NCBI GenBank assembly: GCA_944384195.1
Contig: CALWSK010000001.1
Location: 310,001-374,000, forward strand
Direction of reading: 5' to 3'
From: an uncultured Clostridia bacterium
GTDB taxonomy: Bacteria; Bacillota; Clostridia; Lachnospirales; CAG-274
DNA length: 64,000 nucleotides
Both the position numbers and the translations under genes were made by a program. Below are positions 38,264 through 48,084 of the stretch, piece by piece. The notes below the pieces were generated by a model. The model saw only the letters and a program-made list of their open reading frames with translations. It was not told the origin of the DNA and made no database searches. Every line of letters begins with the position of its first letter. Positions within the stretch are counted from its first letter, which is position 1.

Positions 38264-38342
38264 AATAATCCTCCTAAATAATTGATTTATATTACATTCT
38301 ATGATATAAATCTAAAAACTTGCCTGTCTTAAAAAAAATATC

Positions 38343-40166
38343 TTATTTTCTAAAAAATTTATATACAGATTGACAAGCTTTCGCATTCATACCTTCCACT
38401 TTAAGAAGTTCTTCAATACTCGCCTTTTTTATATTTTCTAAATTCCCAAAATATTTAAGAAGAGCTGTCTTTCTTTTTTCACCTATTGTATCTATCTCAT
38501 CTAAAACAGATTTCGTAAGAGCCTTTGCTACAGATTTTCTATGATATTCTATGGCAAATCTATGCACTTCATCTTGAATTCTTGTTATAAGGTGAAGACT
38601 AGTAGGATCTTTTTCAAAATTTATTTCTATACCATTATAAATTAATCCTCTAGTCTTATGCTTATCATCTTTTACCATTCCACATATAGGTATATCAAGC
38701 CCAAGACTGTCTAAAATACAAAGTCCAGCATTTATCTGCCCTAATCCTCCATCTAAAAATATGGTATCAGGAAGCTTGCTAAACTTAGCATTATCTTGCT
38801 TTTGTTCTTTTATATATCTTAAAAATCTTCGGCTTAATACCTCTTGCATACTAGCATAATCATTAGGGCCTTTTATATACTTTATCTTAAATTTTCTATA
38901 ATCAGTCCTAAGAGGTTTTCCATCTTCAAATACTATCATAGAAGCAACGGCATAAGCTCCTTGTATATTAGATATATCATAGGCTTCTATTCTCTTTAGA
39001 TAAGGTAAATCAAGTGATTTAGAAATTTTTTCTATAGCTCCTATTGTTCTTTCATTCTCTTGTTTTATCCTAGAAGAAAATTTATCAAGACTAATTATAG
39101 CATTTTGTTTGGCCATAGCTACTAATTTTTGCTTATCTCCCTTTTTAGGAACTAATATAGAAACCTTTCTCCCTTTTACACTAGATAACCATTTTTCTAT
39201 AAGCTCTTTATCCTCTATATCTTGCTCTAATAATATTTCCTTAGGTACAAATGCTGTACCTCCATAAAATCTTTTAATAAAATCTTCAATAAGCTCATAA
39301 GTTGCTACATATTGTATATTTTCTATTAAAAAATGTTCTCTACCTACTATTTTACCACTTCTTATAAAAAATATTTCAAATATAGCTTGATTTTCATCTT
39401 TAGCAAAAGCTAAAACATCTCTGTCTTCTGTATTATTTTCTTCTACTACTTGACTTTTAGCCATATTTTTTATAGCTTCTATTTGATTTCTTTTTTCTAT
39501 AGCCTTTTCAAATTGTAGATTTTCAGATAAATATAACATTTCCTTCTCTAGAGCTTTTAAAATATCATCATATTTTCCATTTAAAAAATCTAATACATTA
39601 GCTATAATTTTATTATATTCTTCTTCATTTATTTTTTCATTACAAGGAGCACTACACTTTTTTATATCATAATTAAGACAAGGCCTATATTTTTTTATAT
39701 CTCTTGGGAATTTTAACCTACAAGTCCTTATAGGAAATAAATTGTGTATAAATTCTATATTTTCTTTAAGCACTTGTCCATTTGTATATGGTCCAAAATA
39801 TTTATTACCATCATTTATATATTTTCTAGTTACAAAAACTCTAGGAAACAACTCATTAGTAGTTACTTTTATATAAGGATAAGTTTTATCATCTTTTAAT
39901 CTTATATTATATTCTGGCTGATATTTCTTTATAAGATTATTCTCAAGAACTAAAGCTTCTATCTCACTATTAGTAACTATATATTCAAATTTTACTATCT
40001 TTTCAACCATAGCTTTAGTCTTTATATTTTTTTGGCTATTTTGAAAATATTGTCCTACTCTATTCTTTAAATTCTTAGCCTTTCCTACATATATGACAAT
40101 ATCATTTTTGTCATACATAAGATATACTCCTGGAGATTTTGGCAAGTTATCTATTTGTTTTTTCAT
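38343..40166 (-). CDS. uvrC: Excinuclease ABC subunit C
   Basis: The nuclease of nucleotide excision repair, making both incisions around a UvrAB-marked lesion. At 607 residues it is full length: GIY-YIG domain at the start (GVYLMYDKNDIVIYVGKAKN), cysteine cluster in the CPLNYDIKKC-like region near residue 165, UVR helix near residue 205, RNase-H-like C-terminal nuclease (EAYDISNIQG, LDGGLGQINA) and a final helix-hairpin-helix. It follows the FliB-like gene by 16 nt. Confidence 0.96.
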   Translation of the reverse strand: MKKQIDNLPKSPGVYLMYDKNDIVIYVGKAKNLKNRVGQYFQNSQKNIKTKAMVEKIVKFEYIVTNSEIEALVLENNLIKKYQPEYNIRLKDDKTYPYIKVTTNELFPRVFVTRKYINDGNKYFGPYTNGQVLKENIEFIHNLFPIRTCRLKFPRDIKKYRPCLNYDIKKCSAPCNEKINEEEYNKIIANVLDFLNGKYDDILKALEKEMLYLSENLQFEKAIEKRNQIEAIKNMAKSQVVEENNTEDRDVLAFAKDENQAIFEIFFIRSGKIVGREHFLIENIQYVATYELIEDFIKRFYGGTAFVPKEILLEQDIEDKELIEKWLSSVKGRKVSILVPKKGDKQKLVAMAKQNAIISLDKFSSRIKQENERTIGAIEKISKSLDLPYLKRIEAYDISNIQGAYAVASMIVFEDGKPLRTDYRKFKIKYIKGPNDYASMQEVLSRRFLRYIKEQKQDNAKFSKLPDTIFLDGGLGQINAGLCILDSLGLDIPICGMVKDDKHKTRGLIYNGIEINFEKDPTSLHLITRIQDEVHRFAIEYHRKSVAKALTKSVLDEIDTIGEKRKTALLKYFGNLENIKKASIEELLKVEGMNAKACQSVYKFFRK

Positions 40167-40182
40167 ATTTTCGAAATTAAAC

Positions 40183-41514
40183 CTATAAACTTTTTATAAG
40201 TACTGCTAAAAATGCTACGTTATCCATATTACATTCTTTCATACCTTTTAAAATCCTTTGTAAGCTTTTAAATTGGTCAGCATAACTTCTTCCAAAAATA
40301 GTAGAAATCATATGAAGAATTTCTTCTGTAGCTTCTTCTTTATCACTAAGTTCTGCAGATAAAATAGCTTTATAATATAAATAAGTCCATATAAAAGTGG
40401 TACAACATTCCTTTATATTTTGCAAATTATTAAATGGATATACAGAAATAAAAAACATGTTAACAAAAATATTCTCTACAAAATATTCTTTATCCTTCAT
40501 AAGTTCATTATATTTATCTCTATACCCAGCATACACACTAGATATTATACCTTTATCACCTATTTTTTTAAGTGGGTTTTCATCTGTAGAATATTCTTTT
40601 TCTAAAGCTCTTTCAAGATTTTTTTGTATTTTTTTTAGCTCTAGCGTTAGTTTCTTATCTCCTACTTTAGATCTACTATAATTATTAACTTCTACTATAA
40701 CTTTAAGTGCAACATCTTCTCTTCTAGTTTCAATATCAAACAAAGGTTTATACATATCTATATTATCAAAAAAAGTTTCTATATAATTAGAAATTTTATC
40801 ATATTCATTATTAGTTTCAAATTCATCTATCTTAAACATAAACACACTAAGAAGTATCATTCTATCATCAATAGATAATTCTCTATATTGTAAAATTTGT
40901 AAACAAACAAGTCTAATATCATCAAAATATTCAAATATTTTACTTTTAACTTTACTTAAATCTGTCTGAACTGACCCTTCAAATTCTTCATCTTCTTCTA
41001 CAATTTCAAAAGCTATTCCATCTTTCATTTTATATAAAAGCTTACTAACTTCTTCACAACCTATATTCATACTTCTTTCATAATTTCCAAAAATATTATT
41101 AAGTATTCTTGGGTATATCTTACAAGTTTTACAAAGACCTTCATATCCTAAATTCTTATGAATTTCACAAAGTCCTGATTTATCTTGAAATGGACAAATA
41201 GCTTCATTATATATTTCTATTTGCTCGAGTTCTTTATCATCTTCAACTATATCATAACAGATAGTTGATAAATTTCTATCATGAATTATTTTAGCATATT
41301 CTGCATCTGATTTTGCTCTTCTATTTCTTTTTACATATTTATTTAAAGTTTCTGCAAATTCTTTGGGTTCTTTTACAGCTTTATACTTTTTATAAGTTTC
41401 TTTATCTACACTTATAAACCAATTATAACTACAACAGTTAGTTATACATTTATCCCCAGAACATCTAAATTCCTTATAATAAGTAGGTTGCAAATAAGTA
41501 TATTTTCTCGCCAT
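40183..41514 (-). CDS. Putative flagellin lysine-N-methylase (FliB-like, YkgJ-type cysteine cluster)
   Basis: A 443-residue protein with the N-terminal motif FRCSGDKCITNCC and later cysteines in YNEAICPF, GLCEIH and GLCKTCKIYPR, the CxxCxxCC-type cluster of the family annotated as flagellin lysine methylase in clostridia. FliB methylates surface lysines of flagellin. Two flagellin genes lie 7-10 kb away, which gives possible substrates, but linkage is loose and other proteins of this cysteine-cluster family have other roles. Start at 41514 (MARKYTY): GGGAG lies 6-8 nt upstream, while the ATG at 41529 has none. Confidence 0.72.
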   Translation of the reverse strand: MARKYTYLQPTYYKEFRCSGDKCITNCCSYNWFISVDKETYKKYKAVKEPKEFAETLNKYVKRNRRAKSDAEYAKIIHDRNLSTICYDIVEDDKELEQIEIYNEAICPFQDKSGLCEIHKNLGYEGLCKTCKIYPRILNNIFGNYERSMNIGCEEVSKLLYKMKDGIAFEIVEEDEEFEGSVQTDLSKVKSKIFEYFDDIRLVCLQILQYRELSIDDRMILLSVFMFKIDEFETNNEYDKISNYIETFFDNIDMYKPLFDIETRREDVALKVIVEVNNYSRSKVGDKKLTLELKKIQKNLERALEKEYSTDENPLKKIGDKGIISSVYAGYRDKYNELMKDKEYFVENIFVNMFFISVYPFNNLQNIKECCTTFIWTYLYYKAILSAELSDKEEATEEILHMISTIFGRSYADQFKSLQRILKGMKECNMDNVAFLAVLIKSL

Positions 41515-41581
41515 ATCAATCTCTCCCATCCTTTTTAGATATTATATCACAAATTCTATATTTATAAAACAAATTTATAAA

Positions 41582-42424
41582 TTATTTAACTTTTAAAACA
41601 CTATAAATATCCCTTTTATTAAGCCCTCTATCTTTAGCCGTTTTTTTCATAGCCTCTTTTATATCAAAACCTTTATTAAGATAACTTTGTACATGCTCTT
41701 CTATACTAATATCCTCAAAGTTTTGTTTTTGTATTTTTTCTAACTCTTGCTCATCTATACCTTTTATTACAATAACATATTCTCCTTTAGGTTCATTAGA
41801 AGTAAAATAATCTATAGCCTCTTCTATATTTGTTTTAAAAACATTTTCATATTTTTTAGTAAGCTCTTTTATTATAGCTATTTCTCTATTATTTATCTCT
41901 TTATTAAGCTCTTCTAAGGTAGATAACAAATGATGAGGTGCTTCATATAAAATATAAGTTCTTGTATCATTTCTGATTCTTTCAAATACCATATTTCTAG
42001 CTTTTTTACCTGATGGCAAAAATCCTTCAAAGCAATAACTCCTAGTTTTTATACCAGAAAGTATAAGAGCAGTAATAGAAGCGGTAGCTCCAGGAAGTAC
42101 ACTAACTTTTATATTATTTTCATAACAAAGAGCTATTAAATCTTCTCCAGGGTCACAAATTCCAGGCATCCCAGCATCGCTAACAAGAGCTATATTTTTG
42201 CCATTTTTAAGCATATTTATAAGCTTTATTCCCTTAGTTTTTTTATTATGTTCGTGATAGCTCTCAAGCTCTGCTTTTATCTGATAATGGTTAAGAAGCT
42301 TAAGAGTATGCCTAGTATCTTCACAAGCAATTATATCCACTTCTTTTAGAGTTTCTAAACATCTTAAAGTTATATCTTTAAGATTACCTATTGGAGTAGC
42401 ACATACATATAAAATACCGTCCAT
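41582..42424 (-). CDS. rsmI: 16S rRNA (cytidine-1402-2'-O)-methyltransferase
   Basis: A 280-residue tetrapyrrole-methylase-fold enzyme. Conserved parts are YVCATPIGNLKDITLR at the start, ACEDTRHTLKLLNHY, LVSDAGMPGICDPG near residue 83 and the PGATASITAL and FEGFLP segments. It closes the tmk-to-rsmI cluster, 9 nt after the yabB-like gene, as in Bacillus. Confidence 0.95.
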   Translation of the reverse strand: MDGILYVCATPIGNLKDITLRCLETLKEVDIIACEDTRHTLKLLNHYQIKAELESYHEHNKKTKGIKLINMLKNGKNIALVSDAGMPGICDPGEDLIALCYENNIKVSVLPGATASITALILSGIKTRSYCFEGFLPSGKKARNMVFERIRNDTRTYILYEAPHHLLSTLEELNKEINNREIAIIKELTKKYENVFKTNIEEAIDYFTSNEPKGEYVIVIKGIDEQELEKIQKQNFEDISIEEHVQSYLNKGFDIKEAMKKTAKDRGLNKRDIYSVLKVK

Positions 42425-42433
42425 AAGCCCCTC

Positions 42434-43168
42434 CTATTCATAGTATATTTTGTTAATCTCTTCCGTATATTTATTTCGGCTTTCATAGACAATAAGATTA
42501 GGTAAAACTTTAACTCCGCTTTTTCCATCTTTTAAGCTTTCTATTAAAACCATATTAGGTTCTTTATCTTTGAAAGGTTGTACAAATCTAATAGTCTTTG
42601 GTTCTAACTTATATTTTTTAAGCTCATATATTATATCAGAAAGCCTATTAGGACGATGAACCATATAAAATTTACCTCTAGATTTTAACAACTTAGAAGT
42701 ATTTCTAACTATATCTTCAAGATTACAAAATATTTCGTGTCTTGCTATAGCCTTAGCATCATATTCGTTAACAAATCCTGTTCCTATATTCATGTATGGA
42801 GGATTAGAAGTAACTACATCAAAATAATTTTGGGGAAATTTATTAAATACATTATTTATATCAAGATTAATTATTTCTATCTTTTCTTCTAAGCCATTTA
42901 ACACAACACTTCTTCTAGCCATATCCACGCTTTCTTCTTGTATATCTATTGCATAAAACTTACTAGCTTTTGTCTTAGCCTCCATAAGTATAGGTATAAT
43001 TCCAGTACCAGTACCTATATCTAATACTCTATCCCCTTTTTTAGTCTTAGCAAAATCTGATAACAAAACAGCATCTATACCAAAACAAAATTTTTTACTA
43101 TTTTGTATAATAACATAATTATTTCTATGTAAATCGTCTATTCTTTCATCTTCTTTTAAATTTATCAT
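42434..43168 (-). CDS. tRNA1(Val) N6-adenine-37 methyltransferase family protein (YabB/TrmN6-like)
   Basis: A 244-residue SAM-dependent methyltransferase with motif I VLDIGTGTGIIPILM and the N6-adenine catalytic motif NPPYM (TSNPPYMNIG). It overlaps the PSP1 gene by 1 nt. Bacillus yabB in the same place belongs to this family. The exact tRNA substrate cannot be read from sequence. Confidence 0.88.
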   Translation of the reverse strand: MINLKEDERIDDLHRNNYVIIQNSKKFCFGIDAVLLSDFAKTKKGDRVLDIGTGTGIIPILMEAKTKASKFYAIDIQEESVDMARRSVVLNGLEEKIEIINLDINNVFNKFPQNYFDVVTSNPPYMNIGTGFVNEYDAKAIARHEIFCNLEDIVRNTSKLLKSRGKFYMVHRPNRLSDIIYELKKYKLEPKTIRFVQPFKDKEPNMVLIESLKDGKSGVKVLPNLIVYESRNKYTEEINKIYYE

Positions 43169-44037
43169 TAGTCTTCAATACCTTTTAAATCTTCCATACA
43201 AATATCTTCTTTTATATATTTTCTTTTTATTATCTCTACTTCAGATACATCAAAAAATTCAACACTAGGTGCATCTTGAGCATTTTTTCTGACCGCTGCT
43301 TTTATAACCTGCCTTAATACATTTACAGAAAGAACTTCTCCTGTACCTCTTATTGTTTTTATTATATCTCCTTCATTAGGTAGATTTTGGGTTATTTCTT
43401 CATATGTATCTTGTTCATACTTAAGACAACACATAAGCCTACCACAAACCCCTGATATCTTTGTTGGATTTAAAGACAACTTTTGATCTTTAGCCATTTT
43501 TATAGATACTGGTTGAAATTCTCTAAGAAATGTAGAACAACAAAGAGGACGTCCACAAATACCTATACCATTTATAGCTTTAGCCTCATCTCTTACTCCT
43601 ATTTGTCTAAGCTCTATTCTCATTCTAAATATAGATGCAAGCTCTTTTACAAGGTCTCTAAAATCTACCCTACCTTCAGAAGTAAAATAAAATATAATTT
43701 TACTAAAATCATATGCAAGCTCCACTTCTATAAGTTTCATATCTAAATTATGTTTTTGTATTTTTTCTATAAATATAGAAAAGGCTTCTTTTTCCCTTTT
43801 CTTAATTTTTTCATATTGCAAATCATCTTCTTCATTAGCTATTCTAATTAATTTATTAGTATCTGGCTTAAAAAGCTTATCTTCAATAAACTTATTTGAT
43901 ATTTCTGTTATTCCATATCTTAAACCATTTTTGGTTTCTACAATTACAGCTTGTCCTTTTTCTACATTAATACTATCAACAGAAAAATAATAGAGTTTTT
44001 GTTTTGGTTTTAATCTAACTCCTATTACTTCAATCAT
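43168..44037 (-). CDS. ricT: PSP1 domain protein YaaT/RicT
   Basis: A 289-residue PSP1 protein. In Bacillus, RicT (YaaT) forms the RicAFT complex that carries Fe-S clusters and promotes RNase Y-dependent mRNA processing, with effects on sporulation and biofilm. The conserved cysteines GICGRPLCCSTFLREF and CGRLMCCLKYEQ are intact. It overlaps holB by 8 nt and the yabB-like gene by 1 nt, so it is coupled to both. The yabA gene that follows it in Bacillus is absent. Confidence 0.92.
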   Translation of the reverse strand: MIEVIGVRLKPKQKLYYFSVDSINVEKGQAVIVETKNGLRYGITEISNKFIEDKLFKPDTNKLIRIANEEDDLQYEKIKKREKEAFSIFIEKIQKHNLDMKLIEVELAYDFSKIIFYFTSEGRVDFRDLVKELASIFRMRIELRQIGVRDEAKAINGIGICGRPLCCSTFLREFQPVSIKMAKDQKLSLNPTKISGVCGRLMCCLKYEQDTYEEITQNLPNEGDIIKTIRGTGEVLSVNVLRQVIKAAVRKNAQDAPSVEFFDVSEVEIIKRKYIKEDICMEDLKGIED

Positions 44038-45019
44038 TGTCTTTCTCCTTTAGCTTAAAAAATAAATTTTCTATACTCATATTATAATTTATATTTTGTT
44101 TTAAATATTGTTTAGTTTTTAATATATTTTCTATTTTACCTAATAAATTTTTAATGCTAAGTTTTGATAAATTTTGGATAAGTTTGTCTATATCTTTTTG
44201 GATAAGTTTATTAAAATTATTTGTATTTTTTAAAATTAAAGCATCTCTATATACCATAAGATAAATATCTAAAATTCTATCTATATCATCTTTTTTATTT
44301 TCATATTTTTCTATAAGCTTATATAAATTTATAAGGTTTATATCTTCAAATTTTTCTATATCTTTTAGTATTTCTTCTCTAAGCTCATTAAAACTATTAT
44401 CATTTATAATTTCTAGAGCTCTACCAAGACTTCCAAAAGAATATGCAAAATAAAATCTTACCATAGTTTGACTTATGCCTTGCTTTAAAAGATATCCCTC
44501 TATATCCTCTTTTGATAATGGCTTTATCCTAAAAAGAACGCTTCTAGATATAATAGTAGGCAAAAATATTTTATGATTTTTAGATAACATTATAAATATA
44601 GCAAAGCTAGGAGGATCTTCTACTGTTTTTAGTATAGCATTTTGAGCCTGAATAGTCATTTTATGAGCATCTTTAAGTATAAATACTTTATATTTATATT
44701 TAAATGGTTTAGTTTTTATATTATTTATAATATTATCTCTAATTTCTGAAACACCAATATTTTTTTTACTTCCATCTATGAAAAAAAAATCTGGGTTGTT
44801 GTTTGTATCAAAGCTAAGACAAGAGCTACATTTTAGGCAAGGCTCTATATCGCTATTTTCACAAAGCAATAGTTTAGCAAAGCTCTTAGCTATAAGCTCT
44901 TTCCCTGTCTTTTCTTTTCCATCTATTATATAAAAATGTGAAACTTTATTATTTTTAATAGAATTTTTTAAATTTTTTATAATATTTTCATTACCTATTA
45001 TTTCATTAAAACTATACAT
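44030..45019 (-). CDS. holB: DNA polymerase III delta' subunit
   Basis: A 329-residue AAA+-fold clamp loader subunit. The P-loop-like segment DGKEKTGKELIAKSFAKLLL is degenerate, as usual for delta', and the zinc cysteines CLKCSSC are present, followed by DAHKMTIQAQNAILKTVEDPP. It starts 2 nt after the YaaR-like gene. The C-terminal domain is short and Lys/Ile rich. Confidence 0.93.
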   Translation of the reverse strand: MYSFNEIIGNENIIKNLKNSIKNNKVSHFYIIDGKEKTGKELIAKSFAKLLLCENSDIEPCLKCSSCLSFDTNNNPDFFFIDGSKKNIGVSEIRDNIINNIKTKPFKYKYKVFILKDAHKMTIQAQNAILKTVEDPPSFAIFIMLSKNHKIFLPTIISRSVLFRIKPLSKEDIEGYLLKQGISQTMVRFYFAYSFGSLGRALEIINDNSFNELREEILKDIEKFEDINLINLYKLIEKYENKKDDIDRILDIYLMVYRDALILKNTNNFNKLIQKDIDKLIQNLSKLSIKNLLGKIENILKTKQYLKQNINYNMSIENLFFKLKEKDND

Positions 45020-45020
45020 A

Positions 45021-45461
45021 TTATATCATAAGGTCTAATAAAAGCCCTCTTATTTCCCCCGTTTTATCAAGTATAGATATATGATTTTTTTCTTTTTGTA
45101 TAAGCTCTTGTGCTAAATTATCAAGCTCTTTATTTACAAGCTTTACTATACCATATACTCTATGTCTACCTCTTCTATCTAAAAAATTTTCTCTAGAAAA
45201 TTGATGACTATTAGTAACAACTTCATTCATAAACTCTGTTATAAGACTTCTATATTTTTTCATATCTTTTATATCCATATGGTCAGCTATTTTCTTGCCT
45301 TGTATAGTTATATCTTCTATAAGGCCGTTTAGCTTTTGCATAAGATTATCATTTTCTACTTTATTTAGAGTAAATTTAAACTCTTCTGTTTGAGCTATTT
45401 CTTTTTTAGTTTCCATAGTAGGTAAACTATCAAGCTTTATATCATTTACTTTTAAGTCCAT
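45021..45461 (-). CDS. YaaR family protein (DUF327)
   Basis: A 146-residue protein of unknown function found between yaaQ/darA and holB in most Firmicutes. Recognised by position and by RKYRSLITEFMNEVVTNSHQF-like text near the middle and RRGRHRVYGIVKLVNKELDNL. No catalytic motif is seen; it is predicted to be helical and soluble. Confidence 0.88.
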   Translation of the reverse strand: MDLKVNDIKLDSLPTMETKKEIAQTEEFKFTLNKVENDNLMQKLNGLIEDITIQGKKIADHMDIKDMKKYRSLITEFMNEVVTNSHQFSRENFLDRRGRHRVYGIVKLVNKELDNLAQELIQKEKNHISILDKTGEIRGLLLDLMI

Positions 45462-45475
45462 ATTATTTTCCTTTC

Positions 45476-45796
45476 TTAAATTTTAATAAATTTATCCACA
45501 TCTAATACAAAAATAGTTGCCCCTCCAACTGTAACTTGAGTAGGTATAACATCTGTCGTGGCATTAGGCATAGGTACTTGAGTTATAATCTGACTTTTAG
45601 ATTTACCTTTTTGTTTTATAATCTCTATTACATTATCTACCTTTTCATCTTCAACGCCACATATTAGTGTAGTATTGCCAACTTTTAAAAATCCACCAGT
45701 ACTAGCAAGCTTTGTAACACTAAATCCTTCAATATTTAAAGTATCCATTATATCAAAAGCATCATCATCTTTAACTATAGCTAAAACAAGTTTCAT
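45476..45796 (-). CDS. darA: Cyclic-di-AMP receptor DarA/PstA
   Basis: A 106-residue PII-like protein that binds c-di-AMP. The start MKLVLAIVKDDDAFDIMDTL and the segment TKLASTGGFLKVGNTTLICGVED match DarA/PstA (YaaQ). Its partner is not known. It lies 13 nt after tmk, in the conserved order. Confidence 0.93.
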   Translation of the reverse strand: MKLVLAIVKDDDAFDIMDTLNIEGFSVTKLASTGGFLKVGNTTLICGVEDEKVDNVIEIIKQKGKSKSQIITQVPMPNATTDVIPTQVTVGGATIFVLDVDKFIKI

Positions 45797-45809
45797 ATGA
45801 TTCCTCCCA

Positions 45810-46430
45810 CTAACAAAATAAATTTTCTATATTAGTTAGTATTTCATTTTGTATATCTTCTAAATCTTTATTAGCATCTATTCTTATTATTCTTCCGCCA
45901 TCAGATTTTAAAATAGTTTTATAGCCTTTATATACCATATTATAAAAATCTAATTTTTCACTTTCTATCCTGTCAAGTTTTTTTTGCTGTTTCTTTCTTT
46001 CTAGCGCAAATTTGGGCTCTATATCTAGAAAAAAAGTAATATCTGGAGTTAGTCCTTCTGTTGCTATATTGTTTATCTTTTTTATTATATCTATGCCAAG
46101 CCCTCTAGCAACACCTTGATACACTAAGCTAGAATCTACAAATCTATCACAAAGAACAATTTTTCCTTGTTTAAGACTTGGCATAATAACCTCATGTACA
46201 AGCTGTGCTCTAGATGCGCTATATAATAGAGCTTCTGTCATATAGTGCATTTCTTTATTTTCTATATCTAAAATAATATTTCTTATTTTCTCACTAATTT
46301 TACTACCTCCAGGCTCTCTTACAAGAAGTACATTAAAACCTTTAGCCTCAAGATTTTGCTTTAAAATTTCAAGTTGAGTTGTTTTTCCAGAGCCATCAAG
46401 CCCCTCCATAGTAATAAATAATCCAGACAT
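45810..46430 (-). CDS. tmk: Thymidylate kinase
   Basis: Makes dTDP from dTMP. P-loop GLDGSGKTT is near residue 13, followed by VREPGGSKISEKIR, LLYSASRAQLVHE and CDRFVDSSLVYQG. The start at 46430 (MSGLFI) has a GGGGG stretch upstream; the ATG at 46442 has nothing. First gene of the tmk-darA-yaaR-holB-ricT-yabB-rsmI cluster. Confidence 0.95.
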   Translation of the reverse strand: MSGLFITMEGLDGSGKTTQLEILKQNLEAKGFNVLLVREPGGSKISEKIRNIILDIENKEMHYMTEALLYSASRAQLVHEVIMPSLKQGKIVLCDRFVDSSLVYQGVARGLGIDIIKKINNIATEGLTPDITFFLDIEPKFALERKKQQKKLDRIESEKLDFYNMVYKGYKTILKSDGGRIIRIDANKDLEDIQNEILTNIENLFC

Positions 46431-46486
46431 ATAAGCCCCCATCTTTTTATTTTAATTATAGCATAACAAATCATATTTTAAAAGAG

Positions 46487-47155
46487 CTACTTTCTTATTT
46501 TTTTGTGTATAAATATATATATTCCTATAAAAATAAAGCTACATATCAAAATTGCATAGTTTCTTAAATAATTTACACTAATAATGCCAAAGGCAACTCC
46601 AAAACAAAAAGTAAGTATAATATTTAAATATTTAAAACATACTTTTTTGTATTTTTCTTCTTTATGTATAACATAGCTAAATAAAAATTCCATAAAAGAA
46701 CGTAAATTTCCAGTACACATAACCGGAGCAAACACGTGTCCTTCTGCCTTTTTAAAAACTGCTATTAAAGTAGAACAAATAAAAGATATAAGACAAGTTA
46801 TAACTATATAATGATTTTTAAAAAATCCAATCCCTATAAATAAAGTAATAACAGAATTTAAAAATAAAATAATCTTTACATACAGTTTTCTTTTATCAAA
46901 TTTATATATAAAATATTGAGCTATAAATATACCAATACAAAAAGCTAATATAGGTAAAAATCTGTAAAAAGCCTCTTTAAAATTACCATCTACTAAATTT
47001 ATAGTAAATAAAATTATATTACCTGTTTGTGTGTTTGCAAAAATTTTATCATATAAAATATATGTGTATGCATCTAAAAATCCGCCTATAAATGTAAGAA
47101 ATAAAGTTATAATTAAGGCTTCTTCTATATGCTTATGATCAATATTATTTTCCAA
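46487..47155 (-). CDS. YoaK family membrane protein (DUF1275)
   Basis: A membrane protein of about 222 residues with six or seven segments. The family pattern FLTFIGGFLDAYTYILYDKIFANTQTGNIILF is visible near the start and GNLRSFMEF later. The start is a TTG at 47155 with AAGGAGG 7 nt upstream; the ATG ten codons earlier has no site. Function unknown. It is divergent from the hemolysin III-like gene. Confidence 0.85.
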   Translation of the reverse strand: MENNIDHKHIEEALIITLFLTFIGGFLDAYTYILYDKIFANTQTGNIILFTINLVDGNFKEAFYRFLPILAFCIGIFIAQYFIYKFDKRKLYVKIILFLNSVITLFIGIGFFKNHYIVITCLISFICSTLIAVFKKAEGHVFAPVMCTGNLRSFMEFLFSYVIHKEEKYKKVCFKYLNIILTFCFGVAFGIISVNYLRNYAILICSFIFIGIYIFIHKKIRK

Positions 47156-47199
47156 AATAATCCCTCCTTCTATATAATTATACATCTAAAAAAAATCTC

Positions 47200-47228
47200 T
47201 TGCAATATATAGTATTTAGTATTATAAT
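47200..47228 (+). promoter_or_regulatory. Sigma-A-type promoter of the hemolysin III-like gene
   Basis: TTGCAA (47200-47205), 17-nt spacer, TATAAT (47223-47228). Confidence 0.7.
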
Positions 47229-47273
47229 ATTCATAATACAACACATAGTTTTCAAAACTACATAGGAGGTTTT

Positions 47274-47927
47274 ATGAATATATTAAAATCTTGGCGTGAA
47301 CCTATAAACGCCCTAACTCATCTTTTAGCTCTTATTATTATATTTCCTACTACAATTTTTCTAATGTATGATGCTTTTAAAATAGGAAGTTTTAGATACT
47401 TTTTTGCTACATTTATTTTCTCACTATCTATAAATTTGCTATATTTAGCTAGTGGTATATATCATCTAGTAAATGGTAAAGTAGAAACTATTAAACTACT
47501 TAAAAAAATAGACCATATGATGATATTTATGCTTATAGCTGGTACGTATACTCCTATTTGTGTAATAAAAGTTAATACTCATTTTGCTTACACAATTCTT
47601 ACTATAGTTTGGATAATAGCAATAATAGGTATTTTCTTAAAGATATTTTGGATTAATGCTCCAAGATGGTTTTCCACTTCTATATACGTAATTATGGGAT
47701 GGATTTCTGTATTTGCTGCAGTACCAGTTATAAATACATTTTCTATTGATGGTATTTTATGGCTTGCTGGCGGTGGAATTTTATATACAATAGGTGCTGT
47801 AATTTACGCTACAAAATATCCTAAAATAAATTTTAAATATCTTGGATTTCACGAAATTTTTCATCTTTTTGTTATAGGAGGTAGTTTCTGTCATATATAT
47901 TTTATTTTTAATTATGTCCTTAAATAA
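47274..47927 (+). CDS. Hemolysin III/YqfA family (PAQR) membrane protein
   Basis: A 217-residue seven-helix membrane protein. It begins with the family text REPINALTHLLALI, then ASGIYHLVNGK, KKIDHMMIFMLIAGTYTPIC, and ends FHEIFHLFVIGGSFCHI, with the conserved His and Asp residues of the PAQR metal site. Despite the name, haemolytic activity is rarely shown; a membrane lipid or stress role is more likely. It stands alone next to the first repeat unit. Confidence 0.9.
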   Translation: MNILKSWREPINALTHLLALIIIFPTTIFLMYDAFKIGSFRYFFATFIFSLSINLLYLASGIYHLVNGKVETIKLLKKIDHMMIFMLIAGTYTPICVIKVNTHFAYTILTIVWIIAIIGIFLKIFWINAPRWFSTSIYVIMGWISVFAAVPVINTFSIDGILWLAGGGILYTIGAVIYATKYPKINFKYLGFHEIFHLFVIGGSFCHIYFIFNYVLK

Positions 47928-47945
47928 CTATTTATAATTATTTTA

Positions 47946-48060
47946 TTGACTTTTTTATTTTACTGTATTATAATTACATTATAAGAAGAGCAATGTTAGT
48001 TGCTCCCCAAAGTTGATTAAAACAACCTTAAGTCGTCAAACTTGATAAGGTTGTTTTTTT
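47946..48060 (+). ncRNA. Antitoxin-type RNA 1 with its promoter (par/RNA II-like)
   Basis: Promoter TTGACT (47946-47951), 17-nt spacer, TATAAT (47969-47974); predicted 5' end near 47981. The RNA of about 80 nt has a hairpin GAGCAA/TTGCTC, then a terminator stem AACAACCTTA (48021-48030) with TAAGGTTGTT (48046-48055) and seven T. The terminator also works for the convergent toxin mRNA. The AACAACCTT element is repeated at 48182-48190 in the toxin leader region, giving 9 bp of trans pairing, besides the shared overlap at the 3' ends. The layout copies the pAD1 par RNA I/RNA II arrangement. The 47928-48676 gap holds this unit, unit 2 and a decayed third piece. Confidence 0.72.
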
Positions 48061-48084
48061 ATATCTATTTTAAAAGTATGTATT

